Of a stretch of DNA of 39,456 nt, positions 7,964-16,587 are shown in pieces. How positions within the stretch are numbered: position 1 is the stretch's first letter; every line of letters begins with the position of its first letter. The notes under the pieces were generated by a model, which was not told the DNA's origin, did not search any database, and worked only from the letters and a program-made list of their open reading frames with translations. A program made the position numbers and the translations under genes. The stretch is from Kitasatospora griseola (GTDB lineage Bacteria > Actinomycetota > Actinomycetes > Streptomycetales > Streptomycetaceae). The stretch spans positions 291,341-330,796 of the forward strand of contig NZ_BMRI01000006.1 of the NCBI RefSeq assembly GCF_014648555.1, in the 5' to 3' direction.

Positions 7964-10051
7964 TCACCCCACGGCCTTGGTGTAGGCGGCCCAGATCGCG
8001 GCCGGGGTGGTGTAGTCGGGGGTGGCCGGGTCGGCGCCGGCCACCCCGGTCAGCGGGAGGAGCGCCAGGGTCTTCGGGTCCATCCGGAACAGCGACACGG
8101 CGGTGGTGACCGGTCCGCGGTAGCCGACGAACCAGCCCGCGGTGCGGGCCTGGTTGCCGCCGGTCTTGCCGGCGGCGCCGGGGACGAGCTGTCCGACCTC
8201 CTTGCCGGTGCCGTCCTTCGCGGCCCCGCGCAGCGCGGTGTCGACCTCGCCGGCCACTGACGCGGGCACGGCCCGGACGGCGGCCGGCCGCCCGACGGCG
8301 AGTTCGGCGCCGTTGCGGCTGACCCGGTCGACGGAGTACGGGTCGGTGCGCATGCCCTGCCCGGCGAACGCGGTGTAGGCGTCGGCCAGCCGGATCGCGC
8401 TGGGCGTGGAGTTGCCCAGCGCGAAGCCGGGAACCAGGTCGCCCATGCTGTCGGGGAGCAGCCCGAACCCGAGCGCGGCCCGGCGGACGTTGTCGAGGCC
8501 GACGTCCATGCCGAGTTGCTGCATCACGCCGTTGACGGACTGTTCGACGGCGGTCCGCAGGCTGACCTGGCCCCAGTTGCGGTCGCCGTCGTTGGCCGCC
8601 TTGGCCTTCTTCCCGTCGCGCCCCCAGTACGGCCCTTCGGGGGTCTGCAGGTCGACGCCGTTGTCGCCGTTGTAGCGGGTGGTCGGCAGCACCGGCGTCC
8701 TGCTGCCCTGCCGTTCGCGTTGGACGCCCCGGTCGAGCCCGGCGGCGTACACCAGCGGGGTGAAGGCCGAACCGGCGGGCACGTTCGCGGTGTTGGCGTT
8801 GTTGAAGCCCTGCTTCAGGTAGTCGGGTCCGCCGTAGACTGCCAGGATCCGCCCGTCCGCGGCGACCGAGGCCGCGCCGAGGTGCACGTTCTGGTCGGCG
8901 GGGCGGTGGTCCGGGTCGAGGTTCTTCGCGGCGTCCTGGACGGCCTGGGTGAGCGCGGCCTGCCGGGGCTTCTCGAAGGTGGTGCGGATCTGGTAGCCGC
9001 CCAGGTCGAACTGGGCCGGGGTGATGTCCGCGTGGCTCAGCGCGTAGGCCTTCGCCAGGTCCACCAGGTAGCCGGTCTGCCCGCTCAGACCGGCCTGCTG
9101 CGGCGGGGTCTGCGGTTCCGGGAAGACGGTGTAGCGGGCCCGTTCCTCGGCGGACAGCTTCCCGATCCTGACCATCCGGTCCAGGATCCACGCCCAGCGC
9201 TCCACCGCGCGGTCCCGGTTCTCGCCGCCGAGCGCCGGGTCGTACAGCGACGCGCCCTTCAGCACAGCAGCCAGGAACGCCCCTTCGCTCGGGTCGAGTT
9301 GGGACACGTGCTTGCCGTAGTAGGCCTGCGCGGCCCGCTCGATGCCGTAGCTGCCGCGGCCGAACCAGCTGATGTTCAGGTAGCCGCTGAGGATGTCCTT
9401 CTTGTCGACCTGCTGATCCAGCTTGACCGCGATGAACATCTCGTCGAGCTTGCGGGAGAAGTTCTGACGCTGGTTCAGGTAGGCGTTCTTCACGTACTGC
9501 TGGGTGATGGTCGAGCCGCCCTGGGTGTCACCGCCGGACCCCATCCGGTAGAACGCCCGGGCGATCCCCTTCATCGAGATGCCGGGGTCCGAGTAGAAGT
9601 CCTCGTTCTCCGCGGCGAGCACCGCCCACTGCACGTGCTCCGGCACCTGCTCCAGCGGCACGTCCTGCCGGTTGACCAGGCCGGTGCGCGCCATCTCGGT
9701 GCCGTCCGCCCAGTAGAAGACGTTGTTCTGCTGGGTGGCGAAGGAGTTGAGGTCCTTGGGGACGTCCGTCCGCGCGTACATCACCACGGCCGCGACGGCG
9801 ATCACGCCGACCAACCCCGTGGCCAGCAGCACCAGTTGACGCCATGACGGGAGCCAGCGCCGTAGCCCCCGGCGGCCGGTGCGCGGGTAGTCCGGCCGCA
9901 GTCTCGACGCCCGGCGCCGCCAGGTCCGACCCGATCCCGGCTCGGGCTCCGGCTTCGGTCTCGGCTTCCGGGCGGGCCGTCGCCCCGCACGCTCCGCCGC
10001 TCCGTCCGATCCCTCTGCCCCGACCGCGTCCCTCGGCTCGCCGGACACCAT
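7964..10051 (-). CDS. Bifunctional class A penicillin-binding protein with altered SXXK motif
   Basis: A peptidoglycan glycosyltransferase/transpeptidase of about 695 residues anchored by one membrane helix (LVLLATGLVGVIAVAAVVMY) after a basic, Pro-rich cytoplasmic tail. The GT51 domain shows AAENEDFYSDPG, GGSTITQQYVKN and a NISWFGRGSYGIERAAQ block, so glycan polymerisation looks intact. In the transpeptidase domain the SXN motif (SVNG) and the KTG motif (AGKTGGNQA) are present. The active-site segment reads PAGSAFTPLVYAAG: the serine (codon 8768-8770, Ser428) is followed by Thr431 where Lys is expected. Loss of that lysine should impair acylation. ATG 10051 has GGGGA close by; ATG 10114 is an alternative with a poorer site. 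The gene is divergent from a conserved hypothetical gene. Confidence 0.9.
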   Translation of the reverse strand: MVSGEPRDAVGAEGSDGAAERAGRRPARKPRPKPEPEPGSGRTWRRRASRLRPDYPRTGRRGLRRWLPSWRQLVLLATGLVGVIAVAAVVMYARTDVPKDLNSFATQQNNVFYWADGTEMARTGLVNRQDVPLEQVPEHVQWAVLAAENEDFYSDPGISMKGIARAFYRMGSGGDTQGGSTITQQYVKNAYLNQRQNFSRKLDEMFIAVKLDQQVDKKDILSGYLNISWFGRGSYGIERAAQAYYGKHVSQLDPSEGAFLAAVLKGASLYDPALGGENRDRAVERWAWILDRMVRIGKLSAEERARYTVFPEPQTPPQQAGLSGQTGYLVDLAKAYALSHADITPAQFDLGGYQIRTTFEKPRQAALTQAVQDAAKNLDPDHRPADQNVHLGAASVAADGRILAVYGGPDYLKQGFNNANTANVPAGSAFTPLVYAAGLDRGVQRERQGSRTPVLPTTRYNGDNGVDLQTPEGPYWGRDGKKAKAANDGDRNWGQVSLRTAVEQSVNGVMQQLGMDVGLDNVRRAALGFGLLPDSMGDLVPGFALGNSTPSAIRLADAYTAFAGQGMRTDPYSVDRVSRNGAELAVGRPAAVRAVPASVAGEVDTALRGAAKDGTGKEVGQLVPGAAGKTGGNQARTAGWFVGYRGPVTTAVSLFRMDPKTLALLPLTGVAGADPATPDYTTPAAIWAAYTKAVG

Positions 10052-10233
10052 GCGTTCCCCGATCTGCTCGATTGGCAAATCTCTCCCGAAGCTTGGGACG
10101 TGCTGACCGGCCATCACGTCACGACCCAGCCGTGTGATGATCACCACGCCGCCGGTCGAAGCGCCCGCCCACCGTCTCTGGTAGCGTCGCGCTCTTCGCC
10201 GTTCGCACCGGCGGAGTCCCGTTGGCAGGAACC

Positions 10234-10911
10234 ATGACGACCGCGCAGCAGCGCCTGCACCACGCCCTGGACGCCCTCGACACCTCCGGCCGCAGTGCCC
10301 ACCCCGGCCCTCCGGTGGACGGCTGCGCACACTGCTGGACCGCCGAGGACCTCGCACTGCTGTCCGGGCCGCCGGACCTGCTGCCGAACGAACTGCTCCG
10401 CCGCGCCGCGGTGAAGAGCGCGGACCTCTGGTACGACTTCCCCACCCTGTACCGGCGCCTCGCGCCGCGCATCCTGCGGCAGTTGACGACCGGCGTGCTG
10501 GCCGACGGCGAGTTGATCGCCACCCGGCTGCGCGCCGCCGACTGGCGGAAGTGGCCCCACGCCGACCTGGTCACCGAGGTGCTGGACGCCTGGTGGTCCG
10601 CCACCCTGGAGCAGCCCGCACCGCCGACGCACGTGCCGACGGTCCTGGAGACAGTGGCCGCGACGACCGACACCCTCGCCCCCTGGCTGCGCACCTGGGC
10701 GGACACGGCCACCCCGACGGCCGACCGGCACCTCGCCGACGCAGTGGAGGGATGGCTGCACTGGGGCGAGGTGCTCACCCTGAAGTTCGGCTTCTACGGC
10801 GAGTTCGAGGCCGGCCCGGAGCTGACGGAGTGGCTGCTCGCCCTGCCGCCGGGGCGGATCCCGGTGGATCAGCGGTACTGGCTGGAGTTGATCGTCTCTC
10901 GGGAGAGTTGA
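10234..10911 (+). CDS. Hypothetical protein
   Basis: I do not recognise this 225-residue protein. It is soluble, rich in Leu, Trp and Ala, and predicted largely helical. An early CAHCW pair of cysteines (about residues 30-33) is the only motif-like element; two cysteines alone are too few for a confident zinc site. Repeated tryptophans (WYDF, WRKWPH, WWSATLEQ, WLRTWAD, WLHWGE) suggest a helical-repeat scaffold. The ATG at 10234 has AGGA six bases upstream; a TTG twelve bases earlier is less likely. It starts 182 bases from the divergent PBP gene and ends 7 bases before the convergent LacI gene stop, with no room for a terminator between them. Confidence 0.8.
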   Translation: MTTAQQRLHHALDALDTSGRSAHPGPPVDGCAHCWTAEDLALLSGPPDLLPNELLRRAAVKSADLWYDFPTLYRRLAPRILRQLTTGVLADGELIATRLRAADWRKWPHADLVTEVLDAWWSATLEQPAPPTHVPTVLETVAATTDTLAPWLRTWADTATPTADRHLADAVEGWLHWGEVLTLKFGFYGEFEAGPELTEWLLALPPGRIPVDQRYWLELIVSRES

Positions 10912-10918
10912 CCGCCCG

Positions 10919-11950
10919 TCAGGGGCGGATCTCGCCGGATCCCCGAGGGATCAGCGTGGTGGGCACCTCCAGGCAGGCGGGCGCGCCGACGTCGCCCGCC
11001 AGCCGGGCGAACAGGCGGCGGGCGGCGAGGGCGCCGAGGGCGGCCGGGTCCTGGGCGACCACGGTGAGGCCGGGGGTGAGCAGGTCGGCGAGCTCCAGGT
11101 CGTCGAAGCCGACCACGGCCGGGCGGCGCTCGGCAGGGAGGTGGTGCAGGGCGGCGAGGGTGACGCGGTTGTTGGCGGTGAACAGCGCGGTGACGGCGTC
11201 CGGTCCGGTGGTGAGGCGGCGCACCGCCTCGCCGACCCGGGCGCGGTCGGTGGGGCCGCAGTCCACCCAGCGGTCGTCCACCGGCAGTCCGGCCCCGGCC
11301 ATCGCGGCGCGGTAGCCGCGTTCGCGTTCGGCGGCGGTGTGGATCGCCCGCAGGTCGCCGATGAAGCCGATCCGGCGGTGGCCGTGGGCGATCAGGTGCT
11401 CAGTGCCCCGGCGGGCGCCGCCCGCGTTGTCGCTGAGCACGGCGTCCGCGTCGATGCCGCCCGCGGGTCGGTCCAGGAACACCACGGGCGTGCCGGACGC
11501 GATCTCCGGCAGCAGGTACCGGTGGTCGTCGCCGGCCGGCACCACGATCAGCCCGTCCACCCGGCGGGCGCAGAACGCCAGCGCCAACTCCCGTTCCCGG
11601 TCGGCCTGTTCACCGCTGGAGCCGGTGAACAGCAGGCAGCCCTCGGCGGCCGCGACCTGCTCGACGGCCCGGGACAGCGCGGAGGAGAACGGGTCGCTGA
11701 TGTCCTCCAGCACCAGCGCCACGCTCGCGGTGCGCCCGGTCCGCAGCAGCCGCGCGCTGTCGTTGCGCCGGAACCCGAGCGCCTCGATCGCCTCCCGCAC
11801 CCGCTCCGCCGTCCCGTCCGTCACCCCGGACTCGCCGTTGACGACTCGTGAGACGGTCTTCAGTCCGACCCCGGCCGCCGCGGCGACGTCCTTCATGGTC
11901 GGTCGAACACCGGTGCGCAGTCGGACACCGGTTCGGAGGCTGCTCGTCAT
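10919..11950 (-). CDS. LacI-family transcriptional regulator
   Basis: A 343-residue repressor: helix-turn-helix MKDVAAAAGVGLKTVSRVVNG (hinge helix around ARLLR), then a periplasmic-binding-protein-like effector domain with ALVLEDISDPFSS, RRVDGLIVVPAG, VFLDRPAGG and RRIGFIGD. It should bind a sugar or sugar phosphate and release DNA. The start is uncertain. ATG 11950 gives an odd 18-residue N-terminal extension containing an internal repeat (LRTGVR twice); ATG 11896 begins exactly at MKDV. Neither has a clear ribosome-binding site. It is transcribed away from the ROK kinase gene and the shared region carries a perfect GACAACGTTGTC palindrome, so autoregulation and control of the kinase are likely. 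Confidence 0.93.
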   Translation of the reverse strand: MTSSLRTGVRLRTGVRPTMKDVAAAAGVGLKTVSRVVNGESGVTDGTAERVREAIEALGFRRNDSARLLRTGRTASVALVLEDISDPFSSALSRAVEQVAAAEGCLLFTGSSGEQADRERELALAFCARRVDGLIVVPAGDDHRYLLPEIASGTPVVFLDRPAGGIDADAVLSDNAGGARRGTEHLIAHGHRRIGFIGDLRAIHTAAERERGYRAAMAGAGLPVDDRWVDCGPTDRARVGEAVRRLTTGPDAVTALFTANNRVTLAALHHLPAERRPAVVGFDDLELADLLTPGLTVVAQDPAALGALAARRLFARLAGDVGAPACLEVPTTLIPRGSGEIRP

Positions 11951-12023
11951 GCCACGGAGGATAGTGCGGGTACCCCCGGATCCGGCCCTCGACGGACGCC
12001 CCGGGCTGCGGCGACGCCTGCTG

Positions 12024-12035
12024 GACAACGTTGTC
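12024..12035. promoter_or_regulatory. Palindromic operator between LacI regulator and ROK kinase
   Basis: GACAACGTTGTC is a perfect 12-base palindrome with the central CG typical of LacI-family operators. It lies 74 bases upstream of the regulator start and 86 bases upstream of the kinase start. On the minus strand it overlaps a TTGACA -35-like hexamer, so a bound repressor would block transcription of its own gene. Confidence 0.65.
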
Positions 12036-12120
12036 AAAGCGGGTCAGAATCACAGGACCGATCCGACGGCGCCCTGCCACGCACCACGGCGCTCCCCGTT
12101 CCACCTGCGGAGACGTCACC

Positions 12121-13107
12121 ATGAACCATCACCCGGCAGGTACCGACGAAGCACTCCTCGCGGCGCTCGACATCGGCGGCACGAAGATCGCGGGCGGCCT
12201 GGTCGACCCCCGGGGCGCCCTGCTGCACCGGCTCCAGGTGCCCACCCCCGCGACCGGCGACCGGCATGAGCTGATGGCCGCCGTGACGCACGTCCTGGAC
12301 GAGCTGGCCCGACGGCCCGAGTGGCCCCGGGTGCGGGCGCTCGGCATCGGCAGCGCCGGGCCGGTCGACATCGCCGCGGGCACCGTCAGCCCCGTCAACC
12401 TGCCCGGCTGGCGCGAGTTCCCGCTGCGCGCCGAGGCCGCCCGGCACCCCGCCGTCGGCGACCTGCCGGTGGTCCTCGGCGGGGATGCGGTCGCCATGAC
12501 CGCCGCCGAGCACTGGCGCGGCGCGGCCCGCCCCTACCGCAACGCGCTCTGCCTGGTGGTCTCCACCGGCGTCGGCGCCGGGCTCGTGCTGGACGGCCGC
12601 CTGCACACCGGCACCACCGGCAACGCCGGCCATCTCGGCCACATCAGCGTCGACTTCGAGGGCCGCCCCTGCCCGTGCGGCTCCCGCGGCTGCCTCGAAG
12701 GGCTCGCCTCCGGCACGGCCATCGCCCGCACCGCGGCCGACAGCGGCTGGCGCCCCGGCCCCGACGGCGACACCACCGCGACCGGTGTCGCCCGCGCCGC
12801 GAAGTCCGGCGACCCGCTCGCGCTGGCGGCCTTCGACCGCGCCGCGCGGGCCCTCGCGGCCGGCATCGCCGCCACCGCCACCCTGGTCGAACTCGACGTC
12901 GCCGTGATCGGCGGCGGCGTCGCCGGCGCGGGCGACGTCCTCTTCACCCCCCTCGCCCGCCACCTCGCCGGCTACGCGACGCTCCCCTTCACCCGCCGGC
13001 TCGCCCTCGCCCCCGCCCGCCTCGGCACCGACGCCGGCCTGGTCGGCGCCGCGGCCCTGGCCCGCCACGCCCTGCCGGACGGAAACCGAACAGCATTCCG
13101 GAAATGA
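12121..13107 (+). CDS. ROK-family sugar kinase
   Basis: A 328-residue ROK protein expected to phosphorylate a hexose or amino sugar with ATP in the cytosol. The phosphate-1 motif ALDIGGTKIAGG opens the protein, VVSTGVGAGLVLDG follows, and the zinc signature PCPCGSRGCLEG is complete. The substrate-contact motif usually written ExGH reads HLGH here (NAGHLGHIS), so the glutamate that contacts the sugar in ROK glucokinases is replaced by His. That argues against simply calling it glucokinase. The first 30 codons of the longer open frame are rejected: ATG 12121 has GGAGA nine bases upstream. It is divergent from, and probably controlled by, the adjacent LacI repressor. Confidence 0.92.
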   Translation: MNHHPAGTDEALLAALDIGGTKIAGGLVDPRGALLHRLQVPTPATGDRHELMAAVTHVLDELARRPEWPRVRALGIGSAGPVDIAAGTVSPVNLPGWREFPLRAEAARHPAVGDLPVVLGGDAVAMTAAEHWRGAARPYRNALCLVVSTGVGAGLVLDGRLHTGTTGNAGHLGHISVDFEGRPCPCGSRGCLEGLASGTAIARTAADSGWRPGPDGDTTATGVARAAKSGDPLALAAFDRAARALAAGIAATATLVELDVAVIGGGVAGAGDVLFTPLARHLAGYATLPFTRRLALAPARLGTDAGLVGAAALARHALPDGNRTAFRK

Positions 13108-13268
13108 CCGCCGGAGCCGGATCCCCGCGGTCCGTGTCGCGCCGGATCAACCACTTTCCGAATGCGCGGTGTTACATTCTGTATTGAATCGGCCGGTCGC
13201 CCGCCTTTGTTCCGTCGCTGCCGCCTGCCGATTCGCGAAAATTCCCTTCGGCTCGGGAGAGCATCAGC

Positions 13269-14681
13269 ATGCGCCAGGCACCGTTGGAAGCCGCCGATAT
13301 TGCACCGGGGCACATTGTCCAGTGGAATATCAGATCTTCGGGTGCGGCATGCGCGGACCGCCACGGCGAGGAATACGCCGGGAGCGCGTCGTTCAATCAG
13401 GACAAGCACCACTCGCTGATCGACGAGACCCGCAACAGCGAGGAGCCGCTGGCCTCCTGGCTCGCCGTCACCTTCGAGATCGAGGGGCCGCTCGACCAGC
13501 GGGCACTGGAGTCGGCGCTGCTCTTCCTGGTGCGGCGGCACCATGTGCTGCGCTGCGAGTTCCACCGCCTCGTGGGGGATTTGTCGTACGCGGTGCACCG
13601 GCCCGAGGAAATCGAACTGGAAGCCGTCGGCATGGGCGAATTCGACACGCCCCAGGAAGTCCACGCGTTCCTGACGGACAGCTTCCGGAAACACATCGAC
13701 ACCCTGGAGTGGCCCGCGTTCACCATGGGCGCCGTCGTCCGTGACGACGGCCCCACGACGGTCTACCTCGCATTCGACCACATCGTGTCCGACGGAATGT
13801 CGATGCCGAATGTCGTGCGGGACGTCCAGCTCGCCTACACCGCGTACTGCGACAGAACGGAACCGGACCTCCCGGAGGCGGGAAGTTACATGGAGTTCGC
13901 CCGGGAGCAGCGCCACCGGTACACCTCGATCGGCGCCGACGACGACCGCCTCGCCTACTGGAAGTCGTTCATCGCCCGGAACGGCAGCCTCTTCCCCCGG
14001 TTCCCGCTGGACCTCGGGACGGAGCCCAGCCGGCTGTATCCGGCGGTCAGCGACACCGCGACCCTGCTGGACGCGCGGCAGACCGCGGCGTTGGAGGCCC
14101 GCTGCGAGGAGGTCGGCGGGAAGTTCTTCATGGGGCTGTTCGCCGCGGTCGCGGTGGCCCTGCGCGAGGAGGGCGGGCCGGACGTCTACCGTGCGCTGAT
14201 GCCGCTCAGCGAACGCGGCCGGGGCACCTGGCGGCACTCCCTCGGCTGGTTCGTCAACACCCTGCCCATCGAGTTCTCGGTGGCCGAGGAACTGGACTTC
14301 GCGCAGCTCGTCGCGGGCGTCCGGGACGGGTTCGCCGCGATGATGGAGAGCATCGACGTGCCGTTCGTCCGGGCCTGGGAGCTGCTCGCGCCCGAGCACT
14401 TCACCAGCCGCTGCTGGCCGTTCCCGGTGAACTTCCTCTCCTACATCGACATGCGCAAGTGCCCCGGGGCCGAGAACCACGCACGCTGGCAGCCGATGGC
14501 CCATGTGTGGGTGTCGCGGGTGAACGGCACCACCTCGTGGTTCCAGCGGGACGAGGACGGTCTGCACATCCACACCGTCCACGTCGACCTCCCGCAGGCC
14601 CACCGGACCATGGCCCGGCTCCAGCACACCCTGCGCGAGACGCTCCTGTCGATGGCCGCACCCGCGGCGGTTCCGGCCTGA
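13269..14681 (+). CDS. Free-standing condensation-domain protein
   Basis: A 470-residue protein of the condensation/acyltransferase superfamily (NRPS C domains, PapA-like enzymes). The catalytic motif appears as FDHIVSDGMS: the second His and the DG of HHxxxDG are kept, the first His is Asp. LRCEFHR near residue 100 and SLGWFVNTLPIEF in the second half match other conserved C-domain segments. No carrier or adenylation domain is attached or nearby, so it probably joins an acyl or aminoacyl donor from a partner encoded elsewhere to an alcohol or amine. GGGAG lies nine bases before the ATG. The upstream 160 bases and first ~130 codons are visibly richer in A/T and minor codons than the neighbours, hinting at transfer. 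Confidence 0.88.
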   Translation: MRQAPLEAADIAPGHIVQWNIRSSGAACADRHGEEYAGSASFNQDKHHSLIDETRNSEEPLASWLAVTFEIEGPLDQRALESALLFLVRRHHVLRCEFHRLVGDLSYAVHRPEEIELEAVGMGEFDTPQEVHAFLTDSFRKHIDTLEWPAFTMGAVVRDDGPTTVYLAFDHIVSDGMSMPNVVRDVQLAYTAYCDRTEPDLPEAGSYMEFAREQRHRYTSIGADDDRLAYWKSFIARNGSLFPRFPLDLGTEPSRLYPAVSDTATLLDARQTAALEARCEEVGGKFFMGLFAAVAVALREEGGPDVYRALMPLSERGRGTWRHSLGWFVNTLPIEFSVAEELDFAQLVAGVRDGFAAMMESIDVPFVRAWELLAPEHFTSRCWPFPVNFLSYIDMRKCPGAENHARWQPMAHVWVSRVNGTTSWFQRDEDGLHIHTVHVDLPQAHRTMARLQHTLRETLLSMAAPAAVPA

Positions 14682-14712
14682 CGGCCCGCGACGGGCCGCG
14701 ACGGGCCGTCAG
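14678..14712. terminator. Bidirectional terminator hairpin between convergent genes
   Basis: CTGACGGCCCG and CGGGCCGTCAG form a perfect 11-base inverted repeat around a 13-base loop. The left arm contains the TGA stop of the condensation protein and the right arm contains the stop of the opposing NAD(P)-binding protein. There is no T-run, as usual in GC-rich actinomycetes. Confidence 0.65.
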
Positions 14713-15371
14713 GAACCGGCAAGCGCCGAAACCGCTTCGTCCACCGGCGAGTTGCCGCCGACCAGCTCCAGCGTGAGCCCGGCCGTCCGGGGCTCGTCGA
14801 GCAGCGCGGCGAGCACCGCGGCCACGTCGTCGCGCGAGACCTCCCCGCGCCCCGTGGCCGCGGCCAGCGTCACCCTGCCGGTGCCCGGCCGGTCGGTCAG
14901 GCCTCCGGGCCGCAGGATCGTCCAGTCCAGACCGGGACGGGACCGCACGTCGGCGTCCGCCGCCGCCTTGGCCCGCAGGTAGGCGGCGAACACCGGGTCG
15001 GTCCCCGCCGGCGGCTCACGGTCCGCCCCCATGCTGGACACCACGACGAACCGCCGCACCCCGGCCGCCTCCGCCGCGTCCGCGAACAGCACGCACGCCC
15101 CGCGATCGACCGTCTCCTTGCGTGCCGCCCCGCTGCCCGCCCCGGCCCCGGCCGCGAACACCGCCGCGTCGGCGCCCTCCAGGTGCCCGGCGACCTCGGC
15201 GACCGTCGCCGACTCCAGGTCGCACACCACGGGCTCGGCCCCCGCCGCCAGCAGCTCCCCCGCCTGCTCCGGCCTGCGGACGATCCCCGCGACCTCGTCC
15301 CCCCGCGCGCCGAGCAGCCGCTCCAGCCGCAGCGCGATCCGACCATGACCACCAGCGATGACAATGCGCAT
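14709..15371 (-). CDS. NAD(P)H-binding atypical SDR protein
   Basis: A 220-residue single-domain Rossmann protein of the atypical short-chain dehydrogenase type (YwnB/SDR_a5-like). The nucleotide-binding motif is RIVIAGGHGRIALRLE, followed by GIVRRPEQ, VVCDLES, AVFAAGAG and VVVSSMGAD; LDWTILRPGGLTD is characteristic of this group. These proteins bind NAD(P)H and act as reductases or redox sensors; no specific reaction can be read. ATG 15371 fits the protein start (a GTG lies three codons upstream). A TACGGT -10-like element ends nine bases before the ATG with no ribosome-binding site, so the transcript may be leaderless or nearly so. It converges on the condensation-protein gene with a shared terminator. 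Confidence 0.87.
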   Translation of the reverse strand: MRIVIAGGHGRIALRLERLLGARGDEVAGIVRRPEQAGELLAAGAEPVVCDLESATVAEVAGHLEGADAAVFAAGAGAGSGAARKETVDRGACVLFADAAEAAGVRRFVVVSSMGADREPPAGTDPVFAAYLRAKAAADADVRSRPGLDWTILRPGGLTDRPGTGRVTLAAATGRGEVSRDDVAAVLAALLDEPRTAGLTLELVGGNSPVDEAVSALAGS

Positions 15372-15583
15372 GCGCCCCACCGTATGCCCCGCCGATCACT
15401 TCCCGGCGGAGGGCGACCGCCCTTCCGCCCGTCCGGGTGACACTGCGTCAACTCCCCTTCGGCCACCCGCCGAGCTCGGCACCCAGTCGGCGGCCGAGAC
15501 GACGAGCAGGTGCGCGACGGGGCCGCCCCGGGCCACCGGTCACGGTCGGTCCCTCCCTCAGGAATCCGCCCGATCCACCGCGT

Positions 15584-16135
15584 TCACGCCGCCCCTTCCC
15601 CCGCGCCGGGCTCGTCGAGGATCCGCTCCCAGAGCAGTGAGTCCTGCCAGCGGCCGTCGAGCAGGATCGCGGCGTGGGCGACGCCGTACGGGGTGAATCC
15701 GTTGCGGCGCAGGACCCGCTGGGAGGGGAGGTTCTCCAGGTGGGTGGAGGCCTCGATGCGGTGGAGGCCGAGCCGGTCCGTCATCACGGTCAGGGCGAGG
15801 GAGACGGCGCGGCCCGCGTGGCCCTGGTTCTGGGCGGTGGTGGCGATCCAGTAGCCGAGGGAGGCGCGGCGCAGGAACGGCTGCGGGAGGATGGTCGAGA
15901 CGGTGATCTGGCCGATCGGCCGGTCGTCGGCGAGGACGACGCCGGGCCAGATCGTTCCGGCCTCGTGGCCGGTCAGCAGCCGGTCGATCCGTGCGGCTTG
16001 GCCCTCGGGGGTGAAGAACTCGGGGGGCTGGGCCGGTTCCCAGCGTCGGAACGCCTCGGCGTCCCGGGCGTAGTGGGCGGCGATCGGGGCGGCGTCGGCG
16101 GGCGCTATCAGGCGGATGCGGGTGCTGCTGGGCAT
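15584..16135 (-). CDS. GNAT-family N-acetyltransferase, RimJ/RimL type
   Basis: A 183-residue acetyltransferase. The N-terminal RIRLIAPADAAPIAAHY, the central IGQITVSTI strand, the SLGYWIATTAQNQGHAGRAV acetyl-CoA-binding motif and HRIEASTHLENLPSQRVLRRNGF with GVAHAAILLDGRWQDSLLWE are the classic layout of RimJ/RimL-type enzymes. Those acetylate protein N-termini or small amines such as amino acids and antibiotics; the substrate here cannot be told. ATG 16135 has GAGGA about nine bases upstream, and the frame open beyond it lacks homology. Its gene lies 95 bases downstream of the HTH_34 regulator stop on the same strand, so it may be read from the same transcript. About 210 bases of unremarkable non-coding sequence follow its stop. 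Confidence 0.9.
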   Translation of the reverse strand: MPSSTRIRLIAPADAAPIAAHYARDAEAFRRWEPAQPPEFFTPEGQAARIDRLLTGHEAGTIWPGVVLADDRPIGQITVSTILPQPFLRRASLGYWIATTAQNQGHAGRAVSLALTVMTDRLGLHRIEASTHLENLPSQRVLRRNGFTPYGVAHAAILLDGRWQDSLLWERILDEPGAGEGAA

Positions 16136-16230
16136 GGGCTGCGTCCTCGTCACGGGCGGGTGGGCCGGAACCGGCAGCCTACGGCGGACGGCCCGCGGCC
16201 GGTGGCCGGCCGCGGGCCTCGGGCGGAGTG

Positions 16231-16587
16231 TCAACTGCCGTGCGCAGAAGACTCCGGGCGGGCGTTCTCGATCTGCTGGATGAGGCGCTTGAGCTGGGTG
16301 ACTTCGTCCTGGAGGGCGCGGTCGCCGGCGGCGGTGAGTGTCAGCCAGGTGCGGGCGCGGCGGCCCTCGTAGCCTTTTTCGACCGCGATCAGGCCGGCCT
16401 TCTCAAGGACGGTGAGGTGCTGGCTGAGGTTGCCGGCGGTGAGGCCGAGCGCGGTGCGCAGGAAGCCGAACTCGACCCGGCGGGCCTGGTGGGCGACGGT
16501 GAGGATGCCGAGGCGGACGCGCTGGTGGACGACGTCGTCCAGGCCGGTGGCAGGGTGCTGTTCGACCTGCTCGGGCGGTTCGGTCAT
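16231..16587 (-). CDS. Winged-helix transcriptional regulator, HTH_34 type
   Basis: A 118-residue DNA-binding protein. VHQRVRLGILTV, FGFLRTALGLTAGNLSQHL (recognition helix), LEKAGLIAVEKGYEGRRART and WLTLTAAGDRAL match the HTH_34 winged-helix family, MarR/PadR-like proteins usually about 100 residues long; a short basic helix follows. Its ATG overlaps the TGA of the membrane-protein gene (ATGA), which indicates translational coupling and a two-gene operon. Such regulator/membrane-protein pairs recur in Streptomyces; the regulator probably represses its own operon through the inverted repeat at 17332-17348. The effector is unknown and there is no visible ligand domain. Confidence 0.9.
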   Translation of the reverse strand: MTEPPEQVEQHPATGLDDVVHQRVRLGILTVAHQARRVEFGFLRTALGLTAGNLSQHLTVLEKAGLIAVEKGYEGRRARTWLTLTAAGDRALQDEVTQLKRLIQQIENARPESSAHGS

